Counted from the first letter of the stretch, positions 47,119 to 58,830 are shown. The stretch is 64,000 nt of DNA from Notamacropus eugenii (GCF_028372415.1 NC_092873.1:349579390-349643389), one strand, 5' to 3'. The notes: generated by a model not told the origin, from the letters alone. Translations and numbers: made by a program.

Positions 47119-50100
47119 TCAGAGCAGCGTCCAGAGGTTGTCCCAGCGAAGTGTCTTCCTTGGGATACATCTGGTGCCCTTGGCCCCACAGCGGAAGCCA
47201 TCGGGGCAGCAGTGCCTGCCGTCGGCACAGCACACACCCTGGAAGGAGAAAGAAGGCACATGAGGGGTGGGGAGCGATTTTACCAGGGAGTATGATGGAG
47301 ATGAGGGGAAAGGTACAGACCTTGTGTAGAGGGCAACATGCCCAGAACCCCTTCTTGTTCTGGCAGCAGGTCTGAGAGCTATGGCAATAGTGTCTGCCCT
47401 CACAATGCACGTCCCCTTTGTCATTCCCCAATGTGAGGGGCACGGAAGAGGTGGGGGGCTGAACTGAGCCTTGTTTTTCACAGGACCTCGCCTTCACGTT
47501 GCAGGTGTAGCCCGATGGGCAGCAGTGTTCTCGATCCTCACAGCACACAGCCTAGAAGAAGTAAGCAGGGAGTCTTTCCATAGGGAATAGTCCCTGGAAA
47601 CTGCCTTTAACCCAAGGAAAGGAACTTACACTACCCCCTGTCAGATCCCAGGAACGGATGGAGAGGGCCCCACCACAGGGGAAGACAGGGAGACAGGCTG
47701 TGACTCACATGGGGCAGCTGGCAACAGGCCCAACCCCCTCGAAGACTGGGGCAGCAGGTCTGTCCATCTGGGCACCTGGTGTGCTGGTCACAATCCACAG
47801 AGGTAGAGACCAAATTTGAGTGAGGGGGTACCTTCTGCAGCCAGGGCACTACATGATGCTCAGTCGTACAGCCCTCTGGGCCACAGACATAGCCATGGGG
47901 GCAGCAGTACTTGTGATCAGGACAGCACACAGCCTAGGTTGGGGGAGGAGGCACAAGATCAGGAAGGAGCTGCTCTCTGGGTGTGTAGTGAAAAGTCTCA
48001 CAGCCCAGCCCTGATTTTCTTGGGAACCTCCTATCTTATTCTCTTCCTGGGCTCCATCCTCCTTCCCCCCTTCCCAACCACAGCAGAGACACTGCTTCAC
48101 CCCACTGGGGTCCTGCTGTACCTCTGGGGCAGGGCAGCAACCCCATGCCCCTGTTTCCAGGAGGCAACAGGTGGTGTTGGGGGGGCAACTGGTGGTGTTG
48201 TCACAGGGGACATTGCCCACAGCAGCAAGGGAAGCCATGGTGCTCTCCAGCAATGGTGTACTGTGGCCCTGTTTACACTGGCCGGCCTCTGTGTCACATG
48301 TGAAGCCATGGGGGCAGCAGTGGATGTGGTCCTCGCAGCACACGGCCTGGGGGCAGAGGATTGACCTTTGACCCTAGGGTCACCCCCAGAGCTGCAAGGA
48401 CAGGGGGACCAGGCTAGCTTGAGGCTCCTCCCACCACCTTCCCCATTCGCTCTGCTTCTCCCAGGTACCTCAGAAAATGGGCAACATCCCCAGCCTCCAG
48501 ACTGCAGGCGGCAGCAGGTGTTGCCATCTGGGCAGCTCACCTCTCCATCACATTTTACCTCCTGCACTGGGAGAGAGAGAAGACAGGAAAGGAGAAGAAA
48601 AGAGAGGAGAGGGACAGGTGACAATCATGCACACATGTGCGGGCAGGGAGACAGAACACCATAGCTCTGTACAAGGGCTCTGGACGTGGCAACTTCTAGC
48701 CTGCAGGAGCAGGAAAGGGCCTGGGCGACGAGTCTGTGCCACCCAGAACAGCCCAGATGTTCACCGTCCTCTCCTCTCTGAGTACCTGTTTCTGGAGGCA
48801 GCTTGGTAACAAAGTCAGTGGCATCCCCTGTTCTGGAGAGGCATTTGCTCATCTGCAGGTCGCACACAGTGCCTTCAGGGCAGCAGTGCAGGTGGTCTGG
48901 GCAGCAGACGGCCTAAAGATAGGAGGGAAGGCTGAGGGGAGGCCCATCTGCTGGGGCAGTCTGCCATTGTCATTGCTCAAGTTCACCACCAGAGGGCAGA
49001 GTACGGCAGAGTCCCCAGCCAGCAGGCTCAGATGCCCTCGTGCCCACACCAAAAGATGGCTGAAGCCAGGTGGCCCAGATGGGCACCAGCCTGGGAATGA
49101 GAGGAGGGGAGATCCTAGGGCCCCTTCCTCACATTTGGCAATGGGCAGCAGCCGTACGATCCGCTAGGCAGCTTGCAGCAGGTGGTACCCTCAGAACACT
49201 GGGAACGAGCATCTGGGCAGAGCACTTTGGTGACCATCGTCACTGGAAGAAGAGAAAGAAGCCCTTGCTGAAGACAGGTTCTCAGGGTGAGCTCCTCGGG
49301 TTTCCTTCTCCTGCTCCAAGTTCCTTACCTCCCTTTTCTTGCTGAACCTTTTTAGCAGGGGTTTTCTGTGCCAATGGGTAGGTGCCACCACCAGAGGTAA
49401 GGCAGCGAGCATGAGCCACATCACAGGAGGTGCCCTGGGGGCAGCAGTGAACCTTGTCTTCACAGCAAGAAGCCTGGGGAAGAGGGGATGTTTAGATGAT
49501 TGAAATATCTCACTCTGACTCTCCCCACCCCTCCATCCCCTGTTCTCCAGGATGGGTACCTGGGGCATGGGGCAACAGCCCCAGGAGCCATCTGGCATCA
49601 TGCAGCAGGTAGATTCATTGGGGCACTCGTACTGGCTGTCTGGGCATTTCACTGCCCTGGAGCTGGTACCTCCTGAAACAAGAAACCAGGATCCCCTCCC
49701 TAACTCCATGGATTGTCTTCCTTCCCCAAACATTTTTTCTTCCCACCTAGCCAAAACTGTAGTAGAAGGATTGGCAGATGGGCCACCACACCCTTAAGAA
49801 CTTGCCCAGGTTCACCTCCCCAAGTCTCCAGGTGGCTAATGCAGGTGTATGCCAGGCTAATGCCAAATTGTTCTTCCTGGTGCCCATTTCTAACAGATGG
49901 AGATCCTGGAGCCCAGACACCTGGGTTCTCTCCTGGTTTCAGTTTCCCAAAAGCTTTCACCACCCCACTTTCCACTTCCATCCTACCTGAGGAAGAGAGC
50001 TCCCTCCCTCCTCATTGGCTCATAGTTTTAGAGATGAAGGTACCTTACAGGCATCTAGTCCAATCCGCCCAATGAACACATGTAAAAACTGAGGCCCAGA

Positions 50101-51035
50101 GTGATTTGTCTACAGTTACATAGGTAGCAGGGAGCAAAGCCAAGATTCAAACTCAGGTCCTCCAATTCCAAATCCAGGACTCTTTCCTCTGTGTATCTTA
50201 CTACTTCCCCTGATATATTCCTTCCTCAGCAATCAATGCCCCTGCCCCTCCCTCTCTACCAGAGGCCCAGCTATTTCATACCTTGTACCTTAAAGCAGGA
50301 ACGACCATCCAGGCTACAGTGGAAGCCACGAGGACAGCAGTGGTGTCCATTACCACATACCACCGCCTGAGGGGGGAAGAGGAGTGAACAGAGAAGAAGA
50401 GCATGTTGTCTGAGAGCAATAACAGCAGACTCGAGCAGACACCTCCCTTCTTGGCCACCCCTACCCCAGATCCTTACCTCTGCATAGGGGCAGCAGCTGT
50501 AGTTCCCCAAAGGGGTCAAGAGGCAGGAGAAGCCAACAGGGCAATGGGAATCACCCTGGCACATGACGCCCAGCTGTACATTGTTTGCCACAGGTATGGA
50601 TGACTCTGAATCCTAATGAGATGGGAAAGAACCAGGTAAGGGAAGAGGCTCAGTTCCTTCCTCTACAGGTATCTCTGTATCTTCCTTCTCATTCCCCTTA
50701 TGCCCAGGGGGCCAAGATGAACAGGATTCACCATTCCTGGTAGTACCTTGGTTTACCCTGGCAGGGAAAAGCAGCTTTGCCCAGTAGTCTGAGCTTGTGG
50801 GCACAATGGGTACCAGAAAGAACCTGGCTAAATAGCTCTAGACCCACGGTTAGACGGGATTAGCAACATCTTCCTGGGCACTAGGCTGGGTACTCACCCA
50901 AGGTGAATCACAGCAACGGTAGCCAGTTCTTTCTGGTTGCCTGCAGCAGGCCTTAGAACACACCTGTCCATCAGGACATCGAATTCCAGCCACCAGTCCT
51001 AACACCAGGGACAGCCAGCTCAGCAGCCTCCACAT
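47119..51035 (-). CDS. GRN: GRN, progranulin precursor, 12 coding exons
   Basis: Secreted glycoprotein, cut into granulins in lysosomes; it acts in lysosome function, wound repair and neuron survival. The joined exons give 1752 bp, 583 residues (human 593). A signal peptide ([17 protein letters not shown], 1-17) precedes a half module, paragranulin ([13 protein letters not shown]). Seven granulins follow in the human order G, F, B, A, C, D, E. Six keep the 12-Cys pattern (C, C, CC, CC, CC, CC, C, C); granulin G has 10 Cys, as in human. Each module is split by an intron before its second half, which usually begins AVCC or ASCC. The protein ends RWDNLWTLL, shorter than human and without the RQLL end, though the last two Leu are kept. 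ATG at 51035-51033. Confidence 0.97.
50020..50205 (-). mobile_element. MIR-type SINE in GRN intron 4
   Basis: Plus-strand 'GGCATCTAGTCCAATCCGCC', 'AAAACTGAGGCCCAGAGTGA', 'AAGCCAAGATTCAAACTCAG' mark an old MIR relative. Confidence 0.6.
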
Positions 51036-51042
51036 TGTCCAC

Positions 51043-54000
51043 CTGTCAGCCAAAATTAAGCCAAAGCTTAACTCAACCATAGGTTCTCTCCTGTCCTCCC
51101 CAAACACCCAGAGCTCAACTTTATGCTGACAGCCATGAGCCTTCAAGCCTCAGAGAGGACACTGGATATAGTAGGAGTAGTGAGGGATAAAATCCAACTT
51201 CTACATATAAAGAGTCTCCCGTGGGGATGTGAAGAGGGCATCTTGGCACCTCTGTTAGGATCACAGATTTAAAACTGGGAAGTGACCTTAGAGGGCATCT
51301 GGTTTAACCCCTTTATTTGACAGATGTGGAAATTAAGGGGCCCAGGCATGTTACCCAAGGTCACATAGATAGCCAGTGGCAGAGTTGACATTCAAACTCA
51401 TTATCTCCTGGGTCAGGCAGCTATACCTAACCTCTGGGAAAGGGGGAGCAGGGAGCTGGAGCCGGATGGGAAGGTCTCCCAAAGGGAACCATTCCTCATT
51501 GTGCTCATGTCCTAGTAATCATTCTTGTTTAAACTTGCTTCAAGGATCAATTTGACTGAGAGGAAAGGCTCACATGATTACACCGGAAACAACGTGGTTG
51601 GAAAACTTTCAAAAGAAAAAGGGAAGTAGAAAGAATCTGTGAGTCAAGACTCTTCTTTCTCCGTCAACCACATCTGTTTACACCCTTCCCTGGATCCTAA
51701 ACAGGGGAGCGTAGCCAAGGGGTAAAGAAGAGTGTAGAGCACTAGTCCACACCTAACCCATCTCTCCCATCTCTACTGTAGCTCTCCTATGCCCCATCCC
51801 ACTCCCCCTTTCTCTACCGCCCTTCTTCCCACCTACAATCTCTCTTCTCCAAGCCCCTTATTCCCACACACCAAAATGCTGCCTCATCTGGACTTCAACA
51901 GCTGCTTCGCAGTCTCTTGTCCCCCCTCCCCCACCCTACCCATGAATCAGCAGAGGGAACTAAGTCTCATGGCAGTGGTGGAGACACGCTTGGCTGGCCC
52001 AGACTTGTTGGGTCATCCCTTCCTTCAAGCTCAAAGAGGGAAAAGACTGATCATTTCAAGAGTGGGGATGGGGTGGGAAGAAGGGTTTGGGGGGTGATAC
52101 TAACTTCTGCAAAAGAAGGATAGATGTAAGGGCAGGAAACTCTTATATGGGTTCCCTTACCCAGCCCTTGATTAAGAACTTATGGGGGAGGATGTCATTT
52201 TCACTGATCCAAGAAGAGGTTGGGTAATATTAGAACACATTTCCAAGATGATGGGAAGCCAGATGGTGCAGTGGATAGAGTGCCCGGCCTGGAGTTGGGA
52301 AGACTTGGTTTCAAATGAGGCCTCAGATGCTTAGTAGCTGTGTGACCCTGGACAAGTCACTTAACCCTGTTTGCCTCAGTTTCTTCATCTGTAAAATGTA
52401 CTGGAGAAGGAAATGGCGAACCACTCTAATACCTTTGCCAAGAAAACCCCAAAAGGGGTCATGAAGTGTTGGACGTGACTAAATACAACTCAACAAATTT
52501 CCAAAATGGAAGCTGGAGAGAGGCCAGGCTCTTGGGATCTGGGAAATGTTTCTGATTCAACTCTTTGTCCCTCTTTCTCTACGTTTGCCTGCCTCACCCC
52601 CTCCATCAATAATCGATGAGATGAGGAAATAGAAGAAAAAAAAATCAGGGTCACTAAGAGTAACTGCTAAGAGAAAGTGTCAGCATCATTTCCTGACATA
52701 AGCCACAGATGAGATAGGTTGGGAGGGGAGAACAGCTTTAGGACAGGTCTTTGAGGTTACCTCCTTCTTACCCTTTACCTCATCTGAGAGACCAAGTTTC
52801 CTTGAAATCCAGATATCCCCAAGCTGGGATGGAGGGAGGGGCAGAAACAGGGAGAGACTAAGCCCCCCAAATCTGATGTAGCTAAGTAGGTGGGACATTA
52901 CAGTAGTGGTGACGGTAAATTCAAACCCTGCTCTGCAACTAAGTCCCAGGTATCCTTCATCCTACTCTTCCCTGGTCACCACAGAAGTCACTTTGACGAG
53001 GAGGCTCCTTTCCTCATCCTCCGCCTTCCTTTCTTCCCAGAAAAAATCCAAAGCTTCTGAGGTCCAGCTAGGTCCTCCTCTGCTTTATTTCTTGTTTTCC
53101 CCACACTAGCTAGGTGTTCCACCTGTTTCTCTTTCGGCCTCTCGGAATGTAAGGTCTAAAGATGGGCAGACACCAAAGTCTCTAAGGTTTCCAGCCTCTA
53201 CAAAATTATTTCCTCTATGGGGAGATGAAAGCTTTTACTTGGATAAACTCCTCCTCTCAGGACCTGAGGCCCTGACCCATACAAGCCCAACCTTTGGCTC
53301 CTCCTAAAAAAAAAAAAAAAACCACAGGAGAAATACAACTGAGTTTGCAAAAAAAGGAATCAAGCCTAGGGGAGTTGTGTGTGTTGTGCTGTACAGCATG
53401 AAGAGAGAAACAACGTTTTAGTAATACCAATTCCCAACCTCCTCTCTCTCTCTGTTCTTGTGCCTGCTTTGGACCGCCTTGTACTCAGGGCTGTAAAATG
53501 GCAGAGAGAAGCCAGGAGGGTGAGACACCCAAAAGAAAAAGTTATTAGGGAGCTGTTGAACCCTGAACCAGACTCCCAAAGGCTATTCCTTCTTAAGCTA
53601 TTTCTAGGGATGTAGGGAGCCACAGAGGGGATGGGGTGAAGGGGGCCCAGTCCTGTGGCTGTGCCAGGCTGCCCAAGGCTTGATTGTGTCCGGCTCTTCA
53701 CCCCTTCCCTAGGGACTGAGGGGGGGTGGGGACAGACTCCTGCCTGCCTCCTTCCTGGCTCTGGGGACTTTGCCCCAGCAGATAATAGCCCAGGGAAGAG
53801 AGCACGTCCAACTGGCACGGGGGGTAGACGGGACCCCCAGGATGCCAGGGTACCCACTTTTTTTGTTATTTTATTTGTTTTCAGTGTTCTAAATCATTCA
53901 GGGTGTCCACTTTAAACGGAGGTGGGGGAGACGGGAAATTAACTTCAAAGGGGTCTGGGGGCCATGGGCAGGCTCCCTTTCTTCCAAGGAAGGCAGTCAC

Positions 54001-54166
54001 TGAGGTCACCGCTCACTAGCAGCCCCCCCGCTGGGGGCTGACCCCCCCCCAAAAGAAGCCCCCCTTCCCAATTTCCAAGCATGGAGAGCCCACTAGCCCC
54101 CCCCCCCCCACGCTCCCCAAGCAGAGCCCCGCTGGCCGGGGTCCCCCGGGAGACGGCCCTGCTTAC
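51043..54166 (-). other. GRN: GRN intron 1 with SINEs
   Basis: The 3.1-kb intron between the putative exon 1 and exon 2 holds a MIR-type copy (51258-51440, 'GTGACCTTAGAGGGCATCTG') and a near-full MAR1/WSINE-type SINE on plus (52253-52497, 'GTGACCCTGGACAAGTCACT', 'GGGGTCATGAAGTGTTGGAC'). The remainder (51441-52252 and 52498-53980) shows no gene or repeat that I recognise, apart from an A-run near 53310. Confidence 0.6.
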
Positions 54167-54260
54167 CTTAGCGCAACCCTCACTGCCCTGGGCCACAAAC
54201 TGCGGGGCCGCAACACGCCGACCGACCCGGCCAGATTTGGGGGCCACGCCCACTTCTTTC
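54167..54260 (-). other. GRN: Putative GRN non-coding exon 1
   Basis: On the minus strand a good donor (GCTAAG|GTAAGC) lies at 54167/54166 within CpG-rich sequence. Human GRN also has a non-coding first exon a few kb upstream of the ATG exon. The right limit is a guess placed just below the first CCAAT box. No ATG occurs in this piece on the minus strand. Confidence 0.55.
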
Positions 54261-54420
54261 CTATTGGCTGAGAGCTCGGGGCCGGCCCACCGCCATTGGC
54301 TGCCACCACCCCCCCAGCGGGGCGGCAGAACCCGGACTCCCTCCCACCCCCGCTGCCACCCCGCCAACCTCACCCTCCCATTACGAGAGCGTCATGTGAT
54401 GGCACGATCACGTGGTCCCC
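54261..54420 (-). promoter_or_regulatory. GRN: GRN promoter: two CCAAT boxes and MITF/TFEB-type E-boxes
   Basis: Reading on the minus strand, CCAAT boxes lie at 54267-54263 and 54299-54295. Further upstream are TCATGTGA (54392-54399, an M-box) and TCACGTGG (54408-54415, a CLEAR-like E-box), 8 bp apart. As recalled, the human GRN promoter also has paired CCAAT boxes. TFEB/TFE3 control of lysosomal genes, GRN included, is established. Use of these exact sites is inference. Confidence 0.6.
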
Positions 54421-54659
54421 GGGCTGCCTGGGGTTCGGTGTGTGAGGGCGGGGGAAAAAGGGAGGGAGGAGAGCGACGGACGCCGATCACCCCAAGCTAG
54501 GCGCCAGTCCTGACCGCGGCCTTGTCCCGTGACGCCTCCGACCCCCCCATCCCCACCCCCGCCCCAGCAGTTCCTTTCCTCATCCAGTTAGGCTGGCCCC
54601 TTGGAGCTGGGCCCAGGAAAGGGGAGCTCCCAGGTGCATCCGGTCCGGGCCTCCCACCC

Positions 54660-55240
54660 CGGTCCTTTTACATAGCTGGGAGACTGAGGCCCGGAGAGGT
54701 TAGGGGACTTGTCGGGGCGCGCACAGCTAGCTGCTGGAGCCCGGATTCGAACCCAGACACGGTGCTGGTGCTGGGGGAGGGGGAGGGGAGCTCTCCCCGC
54801 CAGCCCTGAGCCGGGCGACCCCGGGTGAGCCCCTTGCCCTCCACTTCTCTTCATTTCCTTACCTGTAAAATGAGGAGAACCCTAACATCCGGCTCAGGGT
54901 TGTTGGGAGGAGGGAAAAGAGCCCTTCGTGGAGGGCTGGCAAACCTTGGCGGGGCGCACGAGGGCTAGCCGACGGTCGAGGCGTCCGCAGGCCCCTAGCT
55001 GAGTCAGCCGAGGGTGGTCCGGCCCACCGGCCCCGGACGGAACCCCCCCCACCCCCGCAGGCCCCCTCAAGGCCATCCTGACCGACGTGCGCCGGGCCCT
55101 TTCCAGTCGTGTCTCGAACTCCACGGGGGGTCCTCTGGTCACCGAGGAGGAAACAAGCTGAGCAAGTCCAGTGACTGCTGGGATCGCGCGCTGGGAAACG
55201 GGGGAGGCGGGTTCCGAACCAGGGCTTTTCTCTTTCCAGT
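54660..55240. repeat. Three GC-rich SINE (MIR-like) relics in the GRN CpG island
   Basis: On plus, 'GAGACTGAGGCCCGGAGAGG' through 'GGATTCGAACCC' (54680-54753) is a minus-strand MIR with an intact B-box-like end. 54825-54945 is a plus-strand SINE ('TTCCTTACCTGTAAAATGAG', 'CTCAGGGTTGTTGGGAGGA', 'GGGCTGGCAAACCTTGG'). 55106-55230 is a third, weaker one ('GAGGAGGAAACAAGCTGAGC', 'GGCGGGTTCCGAACC'). CpGs that are normally lost in such repeats remain. Confidence 0.6.
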
Positions 55241-55331
55241 CACTGTGGACAGAACAGGGGCAATCTAAGGAAGCCAAGGTCCAGGAGCCAGGCCAGGAGG
55301 GAAGCCCTGCGAAACTGTGGAGACTTAGGGG

Positions 55332-55731
55332 TGCTGGCACCCCACATAGTGACGTGCACGTCCTGCCGCAATGAATTTGGCCCAAGCCTTCTTGCAGCCA
55401 AAGACAAGGTTTATTAAAACACAGATAGAAGAGGGGCCTGATTCTAAAAATGCGCCATATTGGCCAGATTCTTAAGTAATCCAAGCATTGGCTAGACCCT
55501 TAAGGAGTCTGAGCACTTTGCATGGAGACAAGATGGGTCTTTTATACAAAAAGCTGAGAGAACAGAGAAGGAGTCTAGATGTGAAGAAAATAAAGAAGTT
55601 AACTGGGAGGGCCTCAGGCGACCACCAGGGACCTGAGCTGCAGGGGAAAGTCCAGGGACTTTTCCTTTTAGGGGTCCAGATCCCAAAGACATGGTCTTTT
55701 CTTTTGGGGGGTTCAGATCTTATCCCCATCA
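55332..55731 (-). mobile_element. Probable solo LTR of an endogenous retrovirus
   Basis: On the minus strand the block begins TGATGG, has a TATA box (55546-55540), then AATAAA about 125 bp later (55415-55410), and ends near CCAGCA. That order fits U3-R-U5 of a gamma-type LTR of ~400 bp. No internal virus genes adjoin it, and target-site repeats were not found, so both limits are uncertain. It is a fossil in the same orientation as GRN, about 1.1 kb upstream of the putative exon 1. Confidence 0.5.
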
Positions 55732-56744
55732 GAAGTATGAAGTAAGGAAGACACTTCTGTCATCTCTCTCATCTCCGCTCTCATCCTCATCTGTCATGTA
55801 GCTTAGAATGAGAGCCGGGTACCCGAAGAGGATATATTCTGCCCAACAGATACTTGAAGAATCATTTTGGGATGAAAAGCTAAAACTTCTGCTATCTGAG
55901 ACCCTGAAGGAGCAGAACTGGGGAGGATTCTGCTAGTGCTAGGTCTCCACTGGAGAAAGAGGAGACCATAACTGCCTGGTGAAGAGTAAACAAATCTTAG
56001 GGGAATCTAGCAGAGCTATTATTCACCAGAGAAGCTGCGCCATATAAGAAACAAGCCTGTCCTACAAGTAGAGCATCCTGCCTCAAGCTCAGCAGAAAAC
56101 CACTGGAGGATCTCTTGAGAAATGGCTAGACCCTGGAGTCTTGGACTGGCGTGGCTGTGATTTGCCTTGAAGATGTATTGTTCTCTATATCTGTCATTGA
56201 CTCCAAATTGGAGCCCACTCATTAAGATCTTCTGTATATTTATGGCAATATGCACCCCCAATTTATGGGGGGAGGTAATGTTTTATAGCTACTACTCTTA
56301 TTATGCCATCTTAGTAAACAGTAGCATTAGTAAACAGCTAAGTATGTCTACCAGATGTCTGTTAAGGGAAGACATACAGGCTGAAACTTGTGAAGCTTTA
56401 GTGTTAGGAGTGGGAACCCCTGAGAGCCCTGGTAGCTGTTGCTCTCTGGGGACCCAATCTAGGAATTCAAGTTGGGGGGGGGGGTGTTATCTTTAGATTT
56501 CCTATTCTTGGATTCTTTTTTTCGTGTCCAGAAGTTTGGCTCAGGTCCTTTGTGGAGTTACTTCAGTATGTAGGCCCTCACTCAAGTTTTTCCAAGACTG
56601 TCTTCTACATGACCACCTTGCCTCCAGGGTCATTCCCTAGTAGATCAAAATCAGATCAGGTTCACAGCCTGAAGCTGTGTTGGTAGATGAACTTTCCTAA
56701 AACGCTAACTTTACCAAGTAATTCCCTAGATTCAGCCTATCTGT
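55732..56744. other. Unassigned sequence
   Basis: No gene or named repeat was recognised. It is moderately AT-rich, with a G-run near 56475. It may be the remains of a larger element that includes the LTR-like block, but I see no virus gene in it. Confidence 0.3.
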
Positions 56745-57070
56745 CTCTTTTTTAAAAGGTTAATTGACTTACCTAGGGTCACATGGCTATTAAATATCTG
56801 AGGTCAGATTTGAACTTAAATCCCCCTGCCTTCAGGGCCAGTGCTCTATCTGCTTCCCTTACCTAGCTGCCCCCATCTAGCCTCCCTCCAAAGTTCCTGC
56901 AGGATAAAAGCTCACAGGTGTCAAACCAATGCCTGAACCAAATTAAAGTATAATTGGGAAATATTTAATAAAATAAAACGTGTGTGTACATATATATGTG
57001 TGTGTATGTGTGTATGCATATATATGTATATACATATATTTGTATACATGTACACACGCACATACATGCA
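56745..57070. repeat. Truncated SINE and TG/TA microsatellite
   Basis: A minus-strand SINE piece (56745-56876: 'TTAATTGACTTACCTAGGGT', head 'CCTTACCTAGCTGCCCC') is followed after 100 bp by an alternating TG/TA/CA tract (56985-57065), all purine-pyrimidine alternation. Confidence 0.75.
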
Positions 57071-57475
57071 TTCATAGCTAATGTTAATTTGTAGGTTTCT
57101 AAGTCAATACGTCACCTTTGGGGAATCTGCTTCTATTTGAGTTTGACTCCACTGTTTAGCTTATCATTCAAGGCCTTTAGCCCTGGGTCTAGCTTTATCT
57201 CTCCCTTCCAGCCAACACAACACAACTAGCTCCAGGCAGATTTTGGTGTCTGCCTGACCATAATTCTTTGTTCTGTTTCCTTTCTTTTCCTCTTAGCCTG
57301 CCTTTCCTCACTCTACCCTTCATTACACATACTCAGAAGACCTGTATACTTGGTCTTGCTTCCCCCCCCAAAGGCCTTCTGAGACTGCAGCATTGTTTGT
57401 ACTGTTGATTGTGACAGGGTCTGATCACATTTTCTCCATCTTATCTTCCCACCTCAACTATAAGCTCCTAGAGTT

Positions 57476-57605
57476 GGAATCCAAGAGCTTTGGATTTAGA
57501 ATTGGAGAGATCTCTGTACAAAACCCACTTGTTTCTCTGTGAAGCTAAGTCGTTTTATTTCTTAGCCTCAGTTTCTTCATCTGTAAAATGAAGAGGTTGT
57601 GATCT
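57476..57605 (+). mobile_element. MIR-type SINE
   Basis: 'GAGCTTTGGATTTAGAATTG', then 'GCCTCAGTTTCTTCATCTGT' and 'AAAATGAAGAGGTTGTGATC'. Confidence 0.6.
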
Positions 57606-57711
57606 GATACTTGTGCTTAGACTCCACTTCCAAGATCACATTCTCCCTAGCTTCAAAACGCTATTCCTGACAGTTTTCTCCTGAGCCCAAGGACACTATG
57701 CCCACCAATAA

Positions 57712-58252
57712 CTCATGAGTGTGCCCCAGTAAAACAAACTATCTCTCCCCATCAGAAAACAAGCTGAGCACTGAAGAAATTCTCTTGTAAAAACAGGATT
57801 GTTCTGTAACCATAGAATTATCATGTATTGATTCCCAAAGTTATCATATTCAATCCAGATGCCAAGCTGTAGACACCAGCTCTCAAAGCTATCTTGCTAC
57901 AGAACCTAAAGACCAAAAATACACCCCTGAGAAACCCCTTACCCTGGTTTCCAGTAGTGAATGACGCCAGTGACCAGGGTTGTAAGTTATCACTTAATTA
58001 GCATATCTGCCAGATGGTCCACTACTTTTCCTATATAAGTTTTAGCATCATTCCTATTAAGTTGCAAGTTCTTTAAGGAACTCTGCCCACCATAGTGGCG
58101 TTACCATAAACCTTGGCCACTTTGAGTCAAGGAATGCTTGAGTCTGTGAATTCTTTCCAGATGACTTGTCCAGTACTTCAGTCCTTCGGGGGTCCCTGAA
58201 CCCCTTAAACCGCATCAGTTGGGCCAGATTAGCCTTTGTAGTTCCTTCTGAC
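57712..58252 (+). mobile_element. LTR-like block (weak)
   Basis: A ~540-bp block that could be bounded by TG...CA, with a TATA box (CTATATAAG near 58031) in the right third and a GGGGGTCCCTGAACCCC palindrome near 58186. No clear poly(A) signal or target-site repeat was seen. An old solo LTR is possible; an unrelated spacer is equally possible. Confidence 0.3.
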
Positions 58253-58674
58253 ACTAAACAGTGACTCCAAATTCAGGATATTTCAGACCTTAGGTTCAGG
58301 TTATGATCCAAACATCCACAGTAATAGAGCCACAATAAAAGCTTTGGCAGGAGGGCAGGAGCTCTGGGTGAGGTGGAGGGCCAACCTAGCAGCCTTTATC
58401 TTCTATCCAAGAGGTCAGGGAATGCTTTCTGGCATTGGAGCCAGACTTTGAAAGATGGGGATGATTTGGAAAGGAGGGGAGAGGTATTCAAACAGGGAGA
58501 ACAGAGGCCTGGGGATAAGAATTCACCTGGCATGTGAGGAGACTAGCTGGACTCCAGGTCTTTTGGGGAGCAGTGGGACTGTTTGGGTACATAGCCAAAA
58601 ACTAGAAAGAGAACAAAAAGAAAGCCCTGACAGTCCAAAATAGATGTCCCTGGATTTTAGGAGACCACAGAGTC

Positions 58675-58830
58675 TAGAGGTGTAAGGGCCCTTAGAGATC
58701 CAGGCCAACTCCTCTCATTTTCCAGATGAGAACTCTAGCCCAAAGGGAAATGGCTTGTTCAAGGTCATACAGAACTACCAAGTAGCAGAGTCAAGCCTTG
58801 AACCCCGGTTCTCAGACACAGGAGCCAGCA
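58675..58830 (-). mobile_element. MIR-type SINE
   Basis: 'GCCCTTAGAGATCCAGGCCA', 'TTTTCCAGATGAGAACTCTA' and 'GCCTTGAACCCCGG' mark a MIR relative. Confidence 0.55.

Larger units (their letters stand above)
47119..51042 (-). other. GRN: GRN exon map
   Basis: Coding exons in transcript order, plus-strand coordinates: 50898-51035 (exon 2; 5' UTR bases continue to 51042 after the acceptor), 50478-50612, 50282-50366, 49560-49672, 49329-49473, 49133-49242, 48786-48912, 48469-48566, 48122-48346, 47709-47933, 47321-47551, 47119-47238. All junctions are GT-AG on the minus strand, and the phases close to 584 codons including the stop. Confidence 0.93.

Noticed and set aside
54894-55484. 196-codon frame on the minus strand right of the GRN promoter
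   Set aside because: It runs across SINE relics and the LTR-like block; the composition is that of non-coding GC-rich DNA.
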